Assembly: GCF_000738435.1 (NCBI RefSeq) | Contig: NZ_CP003984.1 | Coordinates: forward strand, 1,116,001-1,180,000 | Direction: 5' to 3' | Length of the DNA stretch: 64,000 nt | Source of the DNA: Planktomarina temperata RCA23 | Lineage (GTDB): Bacteria; Pseudomonadota; Alphaproteobacteria; Rhodobacterales; Rhodobacteraceae | Shown: positions 19,425-29,879 of the stretch, one piece after another | How the letters are laid out: every line of letters starts with the position of its first letter | Position numbering within the stretch: position 1 is the stretch's first letter | Position numbers and translations under genes: made by a program | The notes under the pieces: generated by a model | Seen by the model: the letters and a program-made list of their open reading frames with translations, nothing else | The model's database searches: none | What the model was told of the DNA's origin: nothing

Positions 19425-21977
19425 TTAGGCGTCCAAAAGCCGGGTGACCATCTCCTTTGTGTCCCGCGACAGATTGGGCTTTGCGGCAAGACGGCTGAGT
19501 GCGGCGCGCATGAGAGCTTGACGTGCGCCATCATAGCGTCGCCATGTTTCGAAGACGGTGGTCATGCGTGCGCAGAGTTGCGGATTGATATCATCAAGCG
19601 CAATCAGCTGATCGGCCACCAGATTATAGGCAGATCCATCCGCTTGGTGAAAAGCCGCAGGCGTCATGGCCAGGGCGCCAATCAGCGCGCGGAATCGGTT
19701 TGGATTTTTCAAATTGAAATCGGGGTGTTTGAGCAAATCGCGCGCCACAGCCACGGCTTTGTTTGCGGGGCAAGTGGTGACTTGCAAGCTGAACCATTTG
19801 TCGATCACCAAACGCTCATGGCGCCATTGCTGGTAAAACTGTGCCACCGCCTCTGTTCCTTGGCCATGGCGGTTCAGATTGCCAAGCGCTGGAAGTTGCA
19901 AGGTCATCGTGTCGGCTCGGGCAAATTGCTTTGCAGCCAATGCGCCGCCATCGACATGGCTGATGAGGCGCAAGGCCAGGGCGCTCAGCGCGCGCGCGCC
20001 GCAGCTGGCCGCATCTGGCGAAAAGGGCCCGGTGAGCTGGTGGGCGTGATAAAGCGCTTGAAGCGCCTCAAGGCCTTGACGCGCCAAATGCTCAGACAGC
20101 TGATGCACGGCTGCATCAATAGCAACAGGATCAGGGGTCTGGCCTTGCTCTGCGAGGGCTCTGGCGATTTCATCTTGACCGGGCAGGGCGCAGCACATGG
20201 CGCGGAAGGCCGGATCTAGATCTTCATTGATCATCACCTGCAACAGGGCGCCGCAATAGGCATCATCGGGCGCCGCTTCTGTCTGAAGCATGGCCAAAAG
20301 CGCCGATTTGCCCAGCTCGCGGCTGGCCTCAAAGCGGTTGAACAGATCTGGATCATGGGTCAGCTGCACCAAATGTTCGGCTTGGCGGGTCTCGCGCTGC
20401 ATGATCACAGGGGCGGAAAATCCGCGCAATAGGGATGGGATCGGCGCGGCGTGCAGGCCTGAGAACCGGAAGCTCTGCTCGGCTTCGGTGAGCACCAGCA
20501 GCTGCGTGTCCAGCGCTTCCGTCCCGTCTGGATACAAAAGCCCCAGTGCAACGGGGATCACCAGCGGTTGTTTGTTTGGCTGGCCGGGCGTGGGCGGTGT
20601 GACTTGGGTCAGTGTCAACTCATAGGTGCCATCGGCGAAATGGTCGCGCACGGTCACGATGGGCGTGCCGGCCTGGCTGTACCAAAGCTTGAATTGGCTG
20701 AGATCTTGCCCCGTGACATCGGTGAACACGGCCAACCAATCTTCAATCGTGCAGGCCTGCCCATCATGGCGGGCGAAATAGAGGTCCAATGCCTTTTTAT
20801 AGGCCGCATCGCCGACCAATAGCTTGAGCATACGGATCAATTCTGCGCCTTTTTCATAGACGGTGGCTGTATAAAAATTATTGATTTCCACAAAGCTCTC
20901 GGGCCGGACGGGATGGGCCAGGGGGCCGCTGTCTTCGCGAAATTGTCGTCCACGCAGGGCGGCGACATCTTCGATGCGTCGCACCTCTGCGCCCCGCATA
21001 TCGGCGCTGAATTGTTGGTCGCGAAACACAGTCAGCCCCTCTTTGAGACACAATTGGAACCAGTCGCGGCAGGTGATACGGTTGCCGGTCCAATTGTGGA
21101 AATATTCATGGGCGATGATGGCTTCGATGCGTTCGAAATTGCCGTCCACTGTGGTTTCAGGACTGGCCAGAACGGCGGAGGAATTAAATATATTCAGGCC
21201 TTTGTTTTCCATCGCGCCCATGTTGAAATCATCTACGGCGACGATATTGAAGACAGAAAGGTCATATTCGCGGCCATAAACACGTTCGTCCCAGGCCATA
21301 CTGGCCTTGAGCGCCTCGAGGGCGAAGGCGCATTTGTCCTGATCGCCATCGCGCACATAGATATTCAGATCTACAGGCTTGCCTGACGCGGTGGTGAAAT
21401 GATCGGATACAACTTGGAATTCACCTGCGACCAAGGCGAAGAGATAGGCCGGTTTCGGCCAGGGATCTTGCCAGCGGCGAGTTTGGCCCTCATCGCGCAT
21501 CGGCTCACCATTGGACAGGGCATAGGGCAGGTCGCTATGGATCGTCACATCGAAGGGCGCCATGACATCGGGGCGATCGGGGTAGTAGGTGATGCGCCGA
21601 AAGCCCTCGGCCTCGCATTGGGTGCAAAACATGCCGTTAGACATATAAAGGCCCGACAATTCAGTATTGGCGCTGGGGTTTATCTCCACTTCGCTTTGCC
21701 AGATGAAAGGCCCATCCGGCACAGTGCAGCTCAACCCCGCCTCAGTGATCACCGGAGTGACGGCCGCGCCGTTGATATAGGCCGACAGCAAGGTCAAATT
21801 TTCCCCATGCAGAAAGAATTCGGAGCTACTGCTGTTCGGGTTTGGCCGGAATTTCACCGTGGAGCGCACCCGCGTGGCGGTAGGGTGCAGGTCAAATTCA
21901 AGCGCGACGTGATCCACCAAATAGGCGGGCGCTTGGTAATCTTTAAGGTAGATCGTTTGCGAGTTTTCGGCAGTCAT
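19425..21977 (-). CDS. pepN: Aminopeptidase N (M1 family)
   Basis: PepN is a cytoplasmic zinc aminopeptidase with broad specificity. At 850 residues it matches the proteobacterial PepN length. The exopeptidase motif GAMENKGLNIF is followed by the zinc site HEYFHNWTGNR with the distal Glu in LCLKEGLTVF. An N-terminal beta domain begins near MTAENSQTIYLKDYQAPAYLVDHV, and a long helical C-terminal domain follows. It is transcribed toward gatB with an 88-base gap and diverges from glcB. Confidence 0.97.
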   Translation of the reverse strand: MTAENSQTIYLKDYQAPAYLVDHVALEFDLHPTATRVRSTVKFRPNPNSSSSEFFLHGENLTLLSAYINGAAVTPVITEAGLSCTVPDGPFIWQSEVEINPSANTELSGLYMSNGMFCTQCEAEGFRRITYYPDRPDVMAPFDVTIHSDLPYALSNGEPMRDEGQTRRWQDPWPKPAYLFALVAGEFQVVSDHFTTASGKPVDLNIYVRDGDQDKCAFALEALKASMAWDERVYGREYDLSVFNIVAVDDFNMGAMENKGLNIFNSSAVLASPETTVDGNFERIEAIIAHEYFHNWTGNRITCRDWFQLCLKEGLTVFRDQQFSADMRGAEVRRIEDVAALRGRQFREDSGPLAHPVRPESFVEINNFYTATVYEKGAELIRMLKLLVGDAAYKKALDLYFARHDGQACTIEDWLAVFTDVTGQDLSQFKLWYSQAGTPIVTVRDHFADGTYELTLTQVTPPTPGQPNKQPLVIPVALGLLYPDGTEALDTQLLVLTEAEQSFRFSGLHAAPIPSLLRGFSAPVIMQRETRQAEHLVQLTHDPDLFNRFEASRELGKSALLAMLQTEAAPDDAYCGALLQVMINEDLDPAFRAMCCALPGQDEIARALAEQGQTPDPVAIDAAVHQLSEHLARQGLEALQALYHAHQLTGPFSPDAASCGARALSALALRLISHVDGGALAAKQFARADTMTLQLPALGNLNRHGQGTEAVAQFYQQWRHERLVIDKWFSLQVTTCPANKAVAVARDLLKHPDFNLKNPNRFRALIGALAMTPAAFHQADGSAYNLVADQLIALDDINPQLCARMTTVFETWRRYDGARQALMRAALSRLAAKPNLSRDTKEMVTRLLDA

Positions 21978-22085
21978 GGCGCGGCTCCTAATATGGGTGT
22001 GTGATACCTAGCGACCTTCGGGGTCAGTTGGAATAAGCGCGGCAAGAAAACTTCACGCAGGGAGTGGAATTTGTCCCCGAAAGGA

Positions 22086-22110
22086 AAATTGGTACAAAAT
22101 AGTAACCAAT
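22086..22110. promoter_or_regulatory. Inverted repeat upstream of glcB, candidate operator
   Basis: Seven-base arms AATTGGT and ACCAATT separated by 11 bases lie 86 bases before the glcB start, in the 218-base divergent region with pepN. A TTGGT...ACCAA dyad of this size is of the kind bound by GntR-type and related dimeric regulators, but no regulator gene is adjacent. The regulator is not identified. Confidence 0.4.
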
Positions 22111-22152
22111 TTACCTTGAAATTCACAGGTGAGCTGGGTAACCAGACCCAAA

Positions 22153-22174
22153 GTGATCCGCATTTTAGGATCAC
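22153..22174. promoter_or_regulatory. Second inverted repeat before glcB
   Basis: Perfect seven-base arms GTGATCC and GGATCAC with an 8-base spacer end 21 bases upstream of the glcB start codon, just ahead of the ribosome site CTGGAG. It may be an operator or, in RNA, a short hairpin near the translation start. Together with the upstream dyad it suggests malate synthase is regulated here. Confidence 0.4.
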
Positions 22175-22195
22175 ACAATTCTGGAGATTGCGACT

Positions 22196-24334
22196 ATGCC
22201 AAAATATATCCAAGTTTCAGGCCTCTCGGTGGCCGAAGAGTTACATAAGTTCATCGAGTCTGAAGCTTTGGACGGTTTGCCGATCAGCGCCGCTCGGTTT
22301 TGGGATGGCCTGTCAGAATTGGCGCATGAGTTGGGTCCAAAAAACCGGGCCCTTCTGGCGCAACGTTCAGATATGCAGGGAAAAATTGACGCCTGGCACA
22401 TCGCGCGCCGCGGTCAGGCGCATGACGCTGCCGCCTATCAAGACTTTTTGAAAGAGATTGGTTATTTGGTGCCGGAACCGGCGGATTTTTCGGTGACGAC
22501 TCAAAATGTAGACCCCGAAATTGCGTCAACGCCCGGCCCGCAACTTGTGGTGCCGATCATGAATGCGCGCTATGCGTTGAACGCAGCCAATGCCCGCTGG
22601 GGCAGCCTCTATGATGCGCTTTACGGCACGGATGCTATGGGTGACTTGCCAAGCGGTGGTGGCTATGATGCGGCGCGCGGTGCGCGCGTGATCGACTGGG
22701 CCAAAGCCTATTTGGATCAAGTCGCGCCCTTGGCCTCTGGCACACATGCGGATGTGACAGCCTATGAGGTTGTGGGGGATGCCCTGGTTCCCGCTCTTGC
22801 GGATCCATCGCAATATATCGGGATGAACCGGGACGATAGCGGTGCGTTGGTGGAAGTGGTTTTGCAGAAAAACGGTCTGCATATTGCCATTCAAATTGAC
22901 CCGAAGGGTAATATAGGCAGCGGGGATAAAGCGCATGTGGACGATATCCTGCTGGAAAGCGCGATTTCGGCCATTATGGATTGTGAAGATTCCGTGGCCG
23001 CGGTCGATGGGGCAGATAAGGTTGTGGCCTATCGCAACTGGCTTGGATTGATGCGCGGTGATCTGCGTGAGACGGTGAGTAAGGGCGGCAAATCCTTTGA
23101 CCGGGTCTTAAACGCAGATCGCAGCTATCTAAATGCAGGTGAGACCCACACACTCAAAGGCCGCGCGCTCATGTTGGTGCGCAATGTTGGGCATTTGATG
23201 ACGAACCCGGCGGTCATTGATCATGATGGGCTGGAAATTGGCGAAGGCTTGTTGGACGCTCTGTGCACGACGCTGATCGCGATGCATGATTTACAGCGCT
23301 CAGGTGGCAACTCGCTGCATGGCTCGGTTTATGTGGTCAAACCCAAGATGCATGGCCCCGATGAGGTGGCATTTGCAGATGAAATCTTCACCAGGGTCGA
23401 GCGCATTTTGGGCTTGCCGCAAAATACCGTAAAGCTCGGCATCATGGATGAGGAACGCCGTACAAGCGCCAACCTCAAAGCCTGCATCAAAGTGGCCGAG
23501 GCGCGGGTGGCCTTTATTAATACTGGCTTCCTGGATCGCACGGGCGATGAAATTCACACCTCGATGGAAGCGGGGCCCATGATTCCAAAGGGGCAGATGA
23601 AAGTCACCCCTTGGATCAATGCCTATGAAGACCGAAATGTTGATATCGGTTTGGCATGCGGTTTGCAGGGCAAGGCGCAGATTGGCAAAGGCATGTGGGC
23701 CATGCCGGATTTGATGGGTGATATGCTGGCGCAAAAAATGGGTCATCCAAAAGCGGGTGCGACCTGTGCTTGGGTTCCAAGCCCAACGGCCGCGACCCTG
23801 CATGCCACCCATTATCATCAGGTTGATGTGATGGCGGTGCAAGCAGAGCTGAAAGCCAAAGGCCCGCGCCGCGGTCTTGATGACCTGTTGACCATTCCTG
23901 TGGCCGCCGGCAGCAATTGGTCACCCGATGAGCTGACGCAAGAGATTGAAAACAACGCGCAAGGCATCTTAGGCTACGTTGTGCGCTGGGTGGACAGTGG
24001 CGTTGGCTGTTCGAAAGTGCCAGACATCCACAATGTGGGGCTGATGGAAGACCGTGCGACGTGCCGCATTTCTTCGCAGGCCTTGGCAAATTGGTTGCAT
24101 CATGATGTTATTGACCGCGATATGGTGATGGCCGCCATGAAAAAAATGGCCGCTGTGGTCGATGGGCAAAATGCGGGTGACGCCAGCTATACGCCCATGG
24201 CTCCGGGTTTTGACGGGATCGCTTTTAAAGCGGCCTGTGATCTCGTGTTTGAAGGTCGGGTGCAGCCTTCCGGTTATACGGAACCAGTCCTGCATCGCCG
24301 GAGATTGGAATTGAAAGCCGCGCAGGCGCAGTGA
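22196..24334 (+). CDS. glcB: Malate synthase G
   Basis: Condenses glyoxylate with acetyl-CoA to malate, allowing growth on two-carbon compounds and glycolate. The 712-residue single-chain form corresponds to isoform G. Family motifs include [38 protein letters not shown], and the active-site stretch [19 protein letters not shown], with CLASS-G sequence PNPTA-like [16 protein letters not shown]. The ATG at 22196 follows CTGGAGATTGCGACT. Two dyad elements precede it. The next gene, a GlcG/HbpS-like protein 61 bases downstream, is a known companion of glycolate and glyoxylate genes. Confidence 0.97.
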   Translation: MPKYIQVSGLSVAEELHKFIESEALDGLPISAARFWDGLSELAHELGPKNRALLAQRSDMQGKIDAWHIARRGQAHDAAAYQDFLKEIGYLVPEPADFSVTTQNVDPEIASTPGPQLVVPIMNARYALNAANARWGSLYDALYGTDAMGDLPSGGGYDAARGARVIDWAKAYLDQVAPLASGTHADVTAYEVVGDALVPALADPSQYIGMNRDDSGALVEVVLQKNGLHIAIQIDPKGNIGSGDKAHVDDILLESAISAIMDCEDSVAAVDGADKVVAYRNWLGLMRGDLRETVSKGGKSFDRVLNADRSYLNAGETHTLKGRALMLVRNVGHLMTNPAVIDHDGLEIGEGLLDALCTTLIAMHDLQRSGGNSLHGSVYVVKPKMHGPDEVAFADEIFTRVERILGLPQNTVKLGIMDEERRTSANLKACIKVAEARVAFINTGFLDRTGDEIHTSMEAGPMIPKGQMKVTPWINAYEDRNVDIGLACGLQGKAQIGKGMWAMPDLMGDMLAQKMGHPKAGATCAWVPSPTAATLHATHYHQVDVMAVQAELKAKGPRRGLDDLLTIPVAAGSNWSPDELTQEIENNAQGILGYVVRWVDSGVGCSKVPDIHNVGLMEDRATCRISSQALANWLHHDVIDRDMVMAAMKKMAAVVDGQNAGDASYTPMAPGFDGIAFKAACDLVFEGRVQPSGYTEPVLHRRRLELKAAQAQ

Positions 24335-24395
24335 CCACTGTGCTTCACTTTTACTTAAACCCGTGATTTCGCGGGGTTCACTCGAAAGAAAACTG

Positions 24396-24824
24396 ATGCC
24401 TGATATTAACCTTAGAAAAGCAAAATCTATCATCCGCGGGACGTTATCCAAGGGCAAAGAGCTTGAGCTTAAACCGCTCTCAGTGGTGGTGCTGGATGCC
24501 GGTGGGCATGTGATTGCCTTTGAGCGCGAAGATGGGGCGGCGCCGGGCCGGTTTGCCATTGCACAAGCCAAGGCCTTTGGCTCAATCATGCTCGGCATGG
24601 GCGGCACGGCTCAAATGGCGCGTGCGGAACAGCAGGCCTATTTTATGACCGCGGTGAACGGCCTTTATGGTGGCAAAGTGATCCCAGTTCCTGGGGGCGT
24701 TTTGCTGCGCGACAAAAAAGGCGGCGTGGTCGGCGCTGTTGGTGTGACCGGTGACACCTCTGACAATGACCTGATTGCCGCCATGGCCGGTATTGAGGGC
24801 TCGGGCTTGGTTGGCGAGGGTTAA
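24396..24824 (+). CDS. GlcG/HbpS family protein
   Basis: A 142-residue protein of the GlcG/HbpS (DUF336) family, small alpha/beta proteins, some of which bind heme or cobalamin and many of which sit in glycolate or propanediol operons. Typical sequence is PLSVVVLDAGGHVIAFEREDGA and VPGGVLLRDKKGGVVGAVGVTG. No signal peptide is seen, so it should be cytoplasmic. It follows glcB by 61 bases and precedes a strong terminator, so it probably ends the glcB transcript. The start at 24396 (MPDINLRKAK) is supported by GAAAGAAAACTG; an in-frame ATG 33 bases earlier is less likely. Confidence 0.88.
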   Translation: MPDINLRKAKSIIRGTLSKGKELELKPLSVVVLDAGGHVIAFEREDGAAPGRFAIAQAKAFGSIMLGMGGTAQMARAEQQAYFMTAVNGLYGGKVIPVPGGVLLRDKKGGVVGAVGVTGDTSDNDLIAAMAGIEGSGLVGEG

Positions 24825-24880
24825 TCTTGTCTTGGGGCATATGTGGCCATTAAGGCGCCGGTGCGGTGACACTGGCTCAT

Positions 24881-24907
24881 AAAGGAGCGCATAGGCGCTC
24901 CTTTTTT
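24881..24907 (+). terminator. Rho-independent terminator after the glcB operon
   Basis: A 10-bp stem AAAGGAGCGC / GCGCTCCTTT with loop ATAG and a following T run lies 57 bases after the GlcG-like gene. The remaining stretch to 25118 holds no gene or motif that I can support. Confidence 0.9.
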
Positions 24908-25118
24908 GTGCGGATGCGGTTATTTTTCAGGCTGCGCGCCTTCTCTGGCTAGAGCGCTTTGGCGCAAGACACAGCGCGCGGCCTCAGCATTGGTTGGCAT
25001 TTGCGGCCCCTTGCGGCCGCATGTGCCTCGGTGCTTTTCTTACATAGGTTTTTATTTGAGGGCTGGCCTGCTGGTCATGGACATCCTATATCTGGGCAAA
25101 CTCGCATAAGGTGTGACT

Positions 25119-25883
25119 ATGGTGCGTCCCGTTATCGGCATTATTGGAAATCCCCATCTGATCAATTCAGAGTATTTGGTGCATGGGGCGGGTGAGATGA
25201 ATTCTCGGGCGGTGCGCGAGATTTGCAACGCTTTGCCCGTTATCGTCCCACCTGATGCGCTTCTTGCCCCGATTGAGGAGCTCATGGAGGCTTGCGACGG
25301 CTTTGTTTTCACCGGTGGGCGCCCCAATGTGCATCCGAAAGAATATGGCGAAGATCTGACGGAAGATCACGGGGATATGGATGAGAAACGCGATGGCCTG
25401 GCCTTGCCGTTGATCCGCGCCCTGGTGACGCGCGGTCAGCCCTATTTGGCGATTTGTCGTGGGTTTCAGGAAATGAACGTCGCGATGGGCGGCAGTCTTC
25501 ACCCTGAGATCCGTGACTTGCCAGGGCGCGACAATCATCGCATGCCGCCTGATGGCACTTTGGAAGAGAAATTTGCGCTGCGCCATGATGTATGCTTCAC
25601 TCCAGGCGGGGTCTTCGCGCGGATGCTTGGGGCGGAGGTCGTGCGCACCAATACGTTGCATGGCCAAGGGATCAAAGAGCCGGGGCCGCGTGTGGTGATT
25701 GATGGCCACGCCCCGGACGGCACCCCCGAGGCGATTTATATAAAAGACTCCAAAGGCTTCGGTGTGGGCGTGCAGTGGCATCCAGAATATAGCGCCGCGC
25801 AAGATCCGGTGTCCCGGCCACTGTTTTCGGCCTTTGGTGCGGCGGTCTATGAATGGCGTGCCGCGCGCAGCGGGCCTGCCTAG
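25119..25883 (+). CDS. Class I glutamine amidotransferase-like hydrolase (peptidase C26)
   Basis: A 254-residue protein of the gamma-glutamyl-gamma-aminobutyrate hydrolase (PuuD) family. The nucleophile elbow AICRGFQEMN supplies the catalytic Cys, and GVGVQWHPEY supplies His and Glu. The oxyanion segment FVFTGGRPNVHP is also present. In polyamine catabolism this enzyme frees GABA from its gamma-glutamyl form, but no other puu genes are nearby, so the substrate is unproven. The start at 25119 has AAGG upstream; a GTG two codons earlier is an alternative. The stop overlaps the convergent SDR gene by 4 bases. Confidence 0.88.
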   Translation: MVRPVIGIIGNPHLINSEYLVHGAGEMNSRAVREICNALPVIVPPDALLAPIEELMEACDGFVFTGGRPNVHPKEYGEDLTEDHGDMDEKRDGLALPLIRALVTRGQPYLAICRGFQEMNVAMGGSLHPEIRDLPGRDNHRMPPDGTLEEKFALRHDVCFTPGGVFARMLGAEVVRTNTLHGQGIKEPGPRVVIDGHAPDGTPEAIYIKDSKGFGVGVQWHPEYSAAQDPVSRPLFSAFGAAVYEWRAARSGPA

Positions 25884-26635
25884 GGTTGCCCGCCTGAGAT
25901 TTCCATGGCTTGCCCGTCAAAACTGTCTGAGCCGGGGCTGCACAGCCAAAGAGCGGCGGAGGCGACCTCCTCTGCTGTAATCAGCCGCCCATGCGGGTTC
26001 AGATCGACCATCAAGGCGCGGGCCTCGTCATGGCTAATATGCGCGCGCTCAGAGATACTTTGTGTATTGCGTTCAATGATGTCAGTGTCGACATAGCCGG
26101 GGCATATCGCATTAAATGTGATGGGCAATTTCGCGTGATCGGCGGAGAGCGCGCGGATCATCCCGATCACGCCATGTTTGGAGGCGCTATAGGCATGTGC
26201 CCCCTTCAATCCGCGCACCCCGGCGATGGATGAAACGGCCAAGACTCGGCCCCAGTCTTTCACCGGCATATGCCGCAGAGATTCGCGGATGGTCAGATAG
26301 GCCCCGTCCAGATTGATCGCCATGATTTTGCGCCAGAAATCGAAGCTGGAATTGCGGATATTTTGCCCCTCTGCAATTCCGGCATTTGCGATGCAAATAT
26401 CAATGCTTCCAAAGTGATCTGCAATGGATTGCATGCCCGTGACCACCGAGGCTTCATGGGCCACATCCATCTTGACGGCATAGCCTCGAAAAGAGTCGGC
26501 GGCCTGTTCCAACACGTCCAAACGCCGCCCGGTGATGGCCACATTGCAACCTTCCGCAGCCAATTTGCGCGCGATGGCCAGACCGATCCCTGTGCCGCCG
26601 CCCGTGATGACGGCATTTTTTCCTGTGAGTAGCAA
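25880..26635 (-). CDS. Short-chain dehydrogenase/reductase
   Basis: An NAD(P)-dependent oxidoreductase with the classical SDR layout: TGGGTGIG cofactor motif, NAG at IANAGIAEG, the active-site Ser (AVSSIAG), and YSASK containing Tyr and Lys. The sequence resembles 3-hydroxybutyrate or 3-hydroxyacyl-CoA dehydrogenases, but the substrate is not fixed. I place the start at a TTG (26635) because AGGGG stands seven bases before it, giving MLLTGKNAVITGG; a TTG at 26650 has no ribosome site. It diverges from pntA and overlaps the previous gene's end by 4 bases. Confidence 0.86.
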   Translation of the reverse strand: MLLTGKNAVITGGGTGIGLAIARKLAAEGCNVAITGRRLDVLEQAADSFRGYAVKMDVAHEASVVTGMQSIADHFGSIDICIANAGIAEGQNIRNSSFDFWRKIMAINLDGAYLTIRESLRHMPVKDWGRVLAVSSIAGVRGLKGAHAYSASKHGVIGMIRALSADHAKLPITFNAICPGYVDTDIIERNTQSISERAHISHDEARALMVDLNPHGRLITAEEVASAALWLCSPGSDSFDGQAMEISGGQP

Positions 26636-26793
26636 AATTATTCCCCTCAATCTTTGTATGCAGAAATATACTCACATTTTGCGGCGAAAAGCCACGCTAG
26701 ATCAGTTGCGCAATATTATTGCGCGCGTTACCCATTCGGCATTCGAAAGGTTTCGAGGACGGTGAAAGACCGCGTCATGAAAGGACGAAAATT

Positions 26794-28365
26794 ATGAAAA
26801 TTGGAGCTCTCAAAGAGATTTCTACCGGCGAACAGCGCGTCGCCTTAACACCAGAAAGCGCAATTCAGTTACAGAAACTTGGTCATGAGTGTGTGGTCCA
26901 AAAAGGTGCTGGCAGTGCCGCGGGTTTTAGTGATGCGCAGTATAAGGCCGCCGGCGTCAAAGTTGCCGCCACCGCGGCCGCTTTGACCAAAGCCTGCGAT
27001 GTTATCGTTAAGGTTCGCCCGCCGACTGAGGCGGAAATCAAACGACTTTCTCCTGAAAAAACATTGATTTCATTTTTCTACCCCGGGGCCAATGAGGATC
27101 TCATGGAGCTGGCCAAATCCAAAGGCGCCAGCGTCATTGCCATGGATATGGTGCCGCGGATCAGCCGCGCTCAGAAAATGGACGCGCTGTCTTCGATGGC
27201 CAATATTGCTGGGTACCGAGCGGTGATTGAGGCTGGTAATAATTTCGGCCGGTTCTTCACAGGCCAGGTCACCGCCGCCGGCAAAGTGCCCCCTGCCAAA
27301 GTTTTGGTGGTTGGCGCGGGTGTGGCTGGGCTTGCGGCGATTGGGACGTCGACCTCTCTTGGGGCGATAACCTACGCATTTGACGTGCGTCCAGAGGTGG
27401 CCGAGCAGGTCGAATCAATGGGTGCAGAGTTTGTCTTCTTGGATTTCTCAGAGGAGCAGGCCGATGGGGCCGCGACAGGCGGCTATGCTGCCGTCTCCTC
27501 ACCAGAGTTTGCGGCCGCGCAATTGGCCAAATTTCGCGAGATCGCACCTGATATGGACATTGTGATCACCACAGCTTTGATTCCCAATCGCGAAGCGCCT
27601 GAGCTTTGGACCGCTGACATGGTGGCCAGCATGAAGCCCGGCTCTGTGATTATTGATTTGGCCGCAGAGAAAGGCGGAAATTGCAAATTGACGGTCATGG
27701 ATGAGCGGATCGTGACCGATAATGGTGTGATCATCATCGGCTACACGGATTTCCCAAGCCGGATGGCGGCGCAGGCCAGCACGCTCTATGCCAACAACAT
27801 CCGCCACATGGTCTCAGACCTTACCCCGGAAAAAGATGGGGTTATTGTGCATGATATGGAAGACGACGTCATCCGCGGGGCGACCATCGCCCATGCCGGA
27901 GAAATCACCTTCCCGCCGCCGCCGCCCAAAATTCAGGCCATTGCGGCCAAACCAAAAGAAAAACTGCCCGAGAAAACCGCTGAGGAAAAGCGCGCCGAAG
28001 AGGTGCAGGCTTTCAAAAAGCAAACCCAGAACCAAGTCGCTTTACTGGCCATTGGTGGGGCGCTGCTGTTTTTGGTCGGCAGCTACGCACCGGCAAGCTT
28101 TATGCAGCATTTTATCGTGTTTGTTCTGTCGGTCTTTGTCGGCTTCCAAGTCATTTGGAATGTCAGCCATTCGTTGCATACGCCGTTGATGGCGGTGACC
28201 AATGCGATTTCCTCGATCATCATCTTGGGCGCGGTGCTGCAAGTTGGATCGACCAGCTTCCTTGTGACCGTACTCGCGGCGATCGCGGTGTTCTTTGCGG
28301 GCATCAACATTTTTGGCGGCTTTCTCGTAACCCGGCGCATGCTTGCCATGTTCCAGAAATCTTAA
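26794..28365 (+). CDS. pntA: NAD(P) transhydrogenase subunit alpha
   Basis: PntA, with PntB, forms the proton-pumping transhydrogenase of the inner membrane that reduces NADP+ with NADH. The 523-residue protein has the NAD-binding domain I ([38 protein letters not shown]) and three C-terminal membrane helices ([20 protein letters not shown] onward), the fused single-chain alpha form rather than the split PntAA/PntAB type. The ATG at 26794 is behind AAAGGACG; a longer frame upstream has no homology. pntB follows after 13 bases. Confidence 0.97.
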   Translation: MKIGALKEISTGEQRVALTPESAIQLQKLGHECVVQKGAGSAAGFSDAQYKAAGVKVAATAAALTKACDVIVKVRPPTEAEIKRLSPEKTLISFFYPGANEDLMELAKSKGASVIAMDMVPRISRAQKMDALSSMANIAGYRAVIEAGNNFGRFFTGQVTAAGKVPPAKVLVVGAGVAGLAAIGTSTSLGAITYAFDVRPEVAEQVESMGAEFVFLDFSEEQADGAATGGYAAVSSPEFAAAQLAKFREIAPDMDIVITTALIPNREAPELWTADMVASMKPGSVIIDLAAEKGGNCKLTVMDERIVTDNGVIIIGYTDFPSRMAAQASTLYANNIRHMVSDLTPEKDGVIVHDMEDDVIRGATIAHAGEITFPPPPPKIQAIAAKPKEKLPEKTAEEKRAEEVQAFKKQTQNQVALLAIGGALLFLVGSYAPASFMQHFIVFVLSVFVGFQVIWNVSHSLHTPLMAVTNAISSIIILGAVLQVGSTSFLVTVLAAIAVFFAGINIFGGFLVTRRMLAMFQKS

Positions 28366-28378
28366 GGAGGTCGATACT

Positions 28379-29812
28379 ATGGAAATGGGCTTTACCACTG
28401 CCGTCTATGTTGTTGCGGCTATTCTTTTCATTTTGTCCCTCGGCGGTTTGTCGGGCCAAGAAAGTGCCAAACGGGCCGTTTGGTATGGCATTGTCGGCAT
28501 GGCGCTGGCGGTGACAGCCACATTGTTTGGACCCGGGTTTGGTCTTTGGGAGTTGTCTTTGGTTTTGATCGCGGCCGGTGGGTTGATTGGCTATCAACTG
28601 GCATCAAAAGTTGAAATGACCCAAATGCCAGAGCTGGTGGCCGGCATGCATGCCCTTGTCGGGCTGGCAGCTGTGTTTGTTGGGTTCAATACGCATTTTG
28701 AGCTGGTCAATGTTGCGGCCATGGATGAGAGCGCGCGTAAATCTTTAGAAGGTTTTGCGGCCCTTTTGGCGAAAAAGACCGCGGTCGAGATCAATATCTT
28801 GCGGGTTGAGACATCGCTCGGGATTTGGATTGGGGCTGTCACCTTCACAGGATCTGTGATCGCTTACGGAAAATTGGCGGGCAAAGTGAATTCTGCTGCC
28901 ACAAAACTGCCAGGCGGGCATGTGCTCAATGCCACGGCGGCATTGGTCTCATTGGCCTCGCTGATCTGGTATCTGAATTCTGGCGCCTTGATGCCGATGA
29001 TGATTTTGACCCTTATGGCTTTGTTCATTGGCTATCATTTGATCATGGGCATTGGCGGCGCGGATATGCCGGTTGTGGTCTCCATGCTCAACTCCTACTC
29101 GGGTTGGGCGGCCGCAGCGATTGGCTTCAGCCTTGGCAATGATTTGTTGATTGTCGTGGGCGCTTTGGTCGGATCGTCAGGTGCGATTTTGTCCTACATC
29201 ATGTGCAAAGCGATGAATCGCTCTTTTGTCAGCGTGATCCTTGGCGGCTTTGGCGGAACAGCAGGTCCGCAAATGGCTGTGGAAGGCGAGCAAGTGGCCA
29301 TTGAGGCAGATGGGGTTGCGACCGCTTTGAATGAAGCTGACAGCGTTATCATCATTCCGGGCTACGGGATGGCCGTGGCTCAGGCGCAGCAATCGGTTTC
29401 GGAATTGGTGCGCAAACTGCGCGCTAAGGGCAAGAATGTGCGCTTCGCCATTCACCCCGTTGCGGGCCGTTTGCCCGGTCACATGAATGTGCTCTTGGCC
29501 GAAGCGAAGGTGCCCTATGACATCGTCATGGAGATGGATGAAATCAACGATGATTTCCCAGACACAGATGTGGCCATTGTCATCGGATCAAATGACATTG
29601 TGAATCCGGCAGCCCAAGATGATCCCAACAGCCCCATTGCTGGGATGCCGGTTTTGGAATGTTGGAAGGCGAAACAGGTGTTTGTGTCCAAACGGGGGCA
29701 GGGCACCGGCTATTCGGGCATCGAAAACCCGCTATTCTTCAAAGAAAATACGCGGATGTTCTATGGGGATGCAAAAGCCTCATTGGACAAGCTGCTTCCG
29801 ATGATAGAGTAA
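28379..29812 (+). CDS. pntB: NAD(P) transhydrogenase subunit beta
   Basis: PntB supplies the remaining membrane helices and the NADP(H)-binding domain III. The 477-residue protein begins with helices ([21 protein letters not shown]) and ends with domain III, seen as [40 protein letters not shown] and [27 protein letters not shown]. The start at 28379 has an AAGGAGG site eight bases upstream. It forms an operon with pntA, closed by a hairpin terminator. Confidence 0.97.
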   Translation: MEMGFTTAVYVVAAILFILSLGGLSGQESAKRAVWYGIVGMALAVTATLFGPGFGLWELSLVLIAAGGLIGYQLASKVEMTQMPELVAGMHALVGLAAVFVGFNTHFELVNVAAMDESARKSLEGFAALLAKKTAVEINILRVETSLGIWIGAVTFTGSVIAYGKLAGKVNSAATKLPGGHVLNATAALVSLASLIWYLNSGALMPMMILTLMALFIGYHLIMGIGGADMPVVVSMLNSYSGWAAAAIGFSLGNDLLIVVGALVGSSGAILSYIMCKAMNRSFVSVILGGFGGTAGPQMAVEGEQVAIEADGVATALNEADSVIIIPGYGMAVAQAQQSVSELVRKLRAKGKNVRFAIHPVAGRLPGHMNVLLAEAKVPYDIVMEMDEINDDFPDTDVAIVIGSNDIVNPAAQDDPNSPIAGMPVLECWKAKQVFVSKRGQGTGYSGIENPLFFKENTRMFYGDAKASLDKLLPMIE

Positions 29813-29820
29813 TAAAACAT

Positions 29821-29856
29821 GGCGTCGCCAGATTGCACCCTGGCGACGCTGCTTTT
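29821..29856 (+). terminator. Terminator after pntAB
   Basis: A stem GCGTCGCCAG (29822-29831) pairs with CTGGCGACGC (29840-29849) around an 8-base loop, and a GCTTTTT tail follows. It is the only structure in the 67-base gap between pntB and the DUF3422 gene. Confidence 0.88.
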
Positions 29857-29879
29857 TGAGTTCAAGGTAAGGCTGTTTT

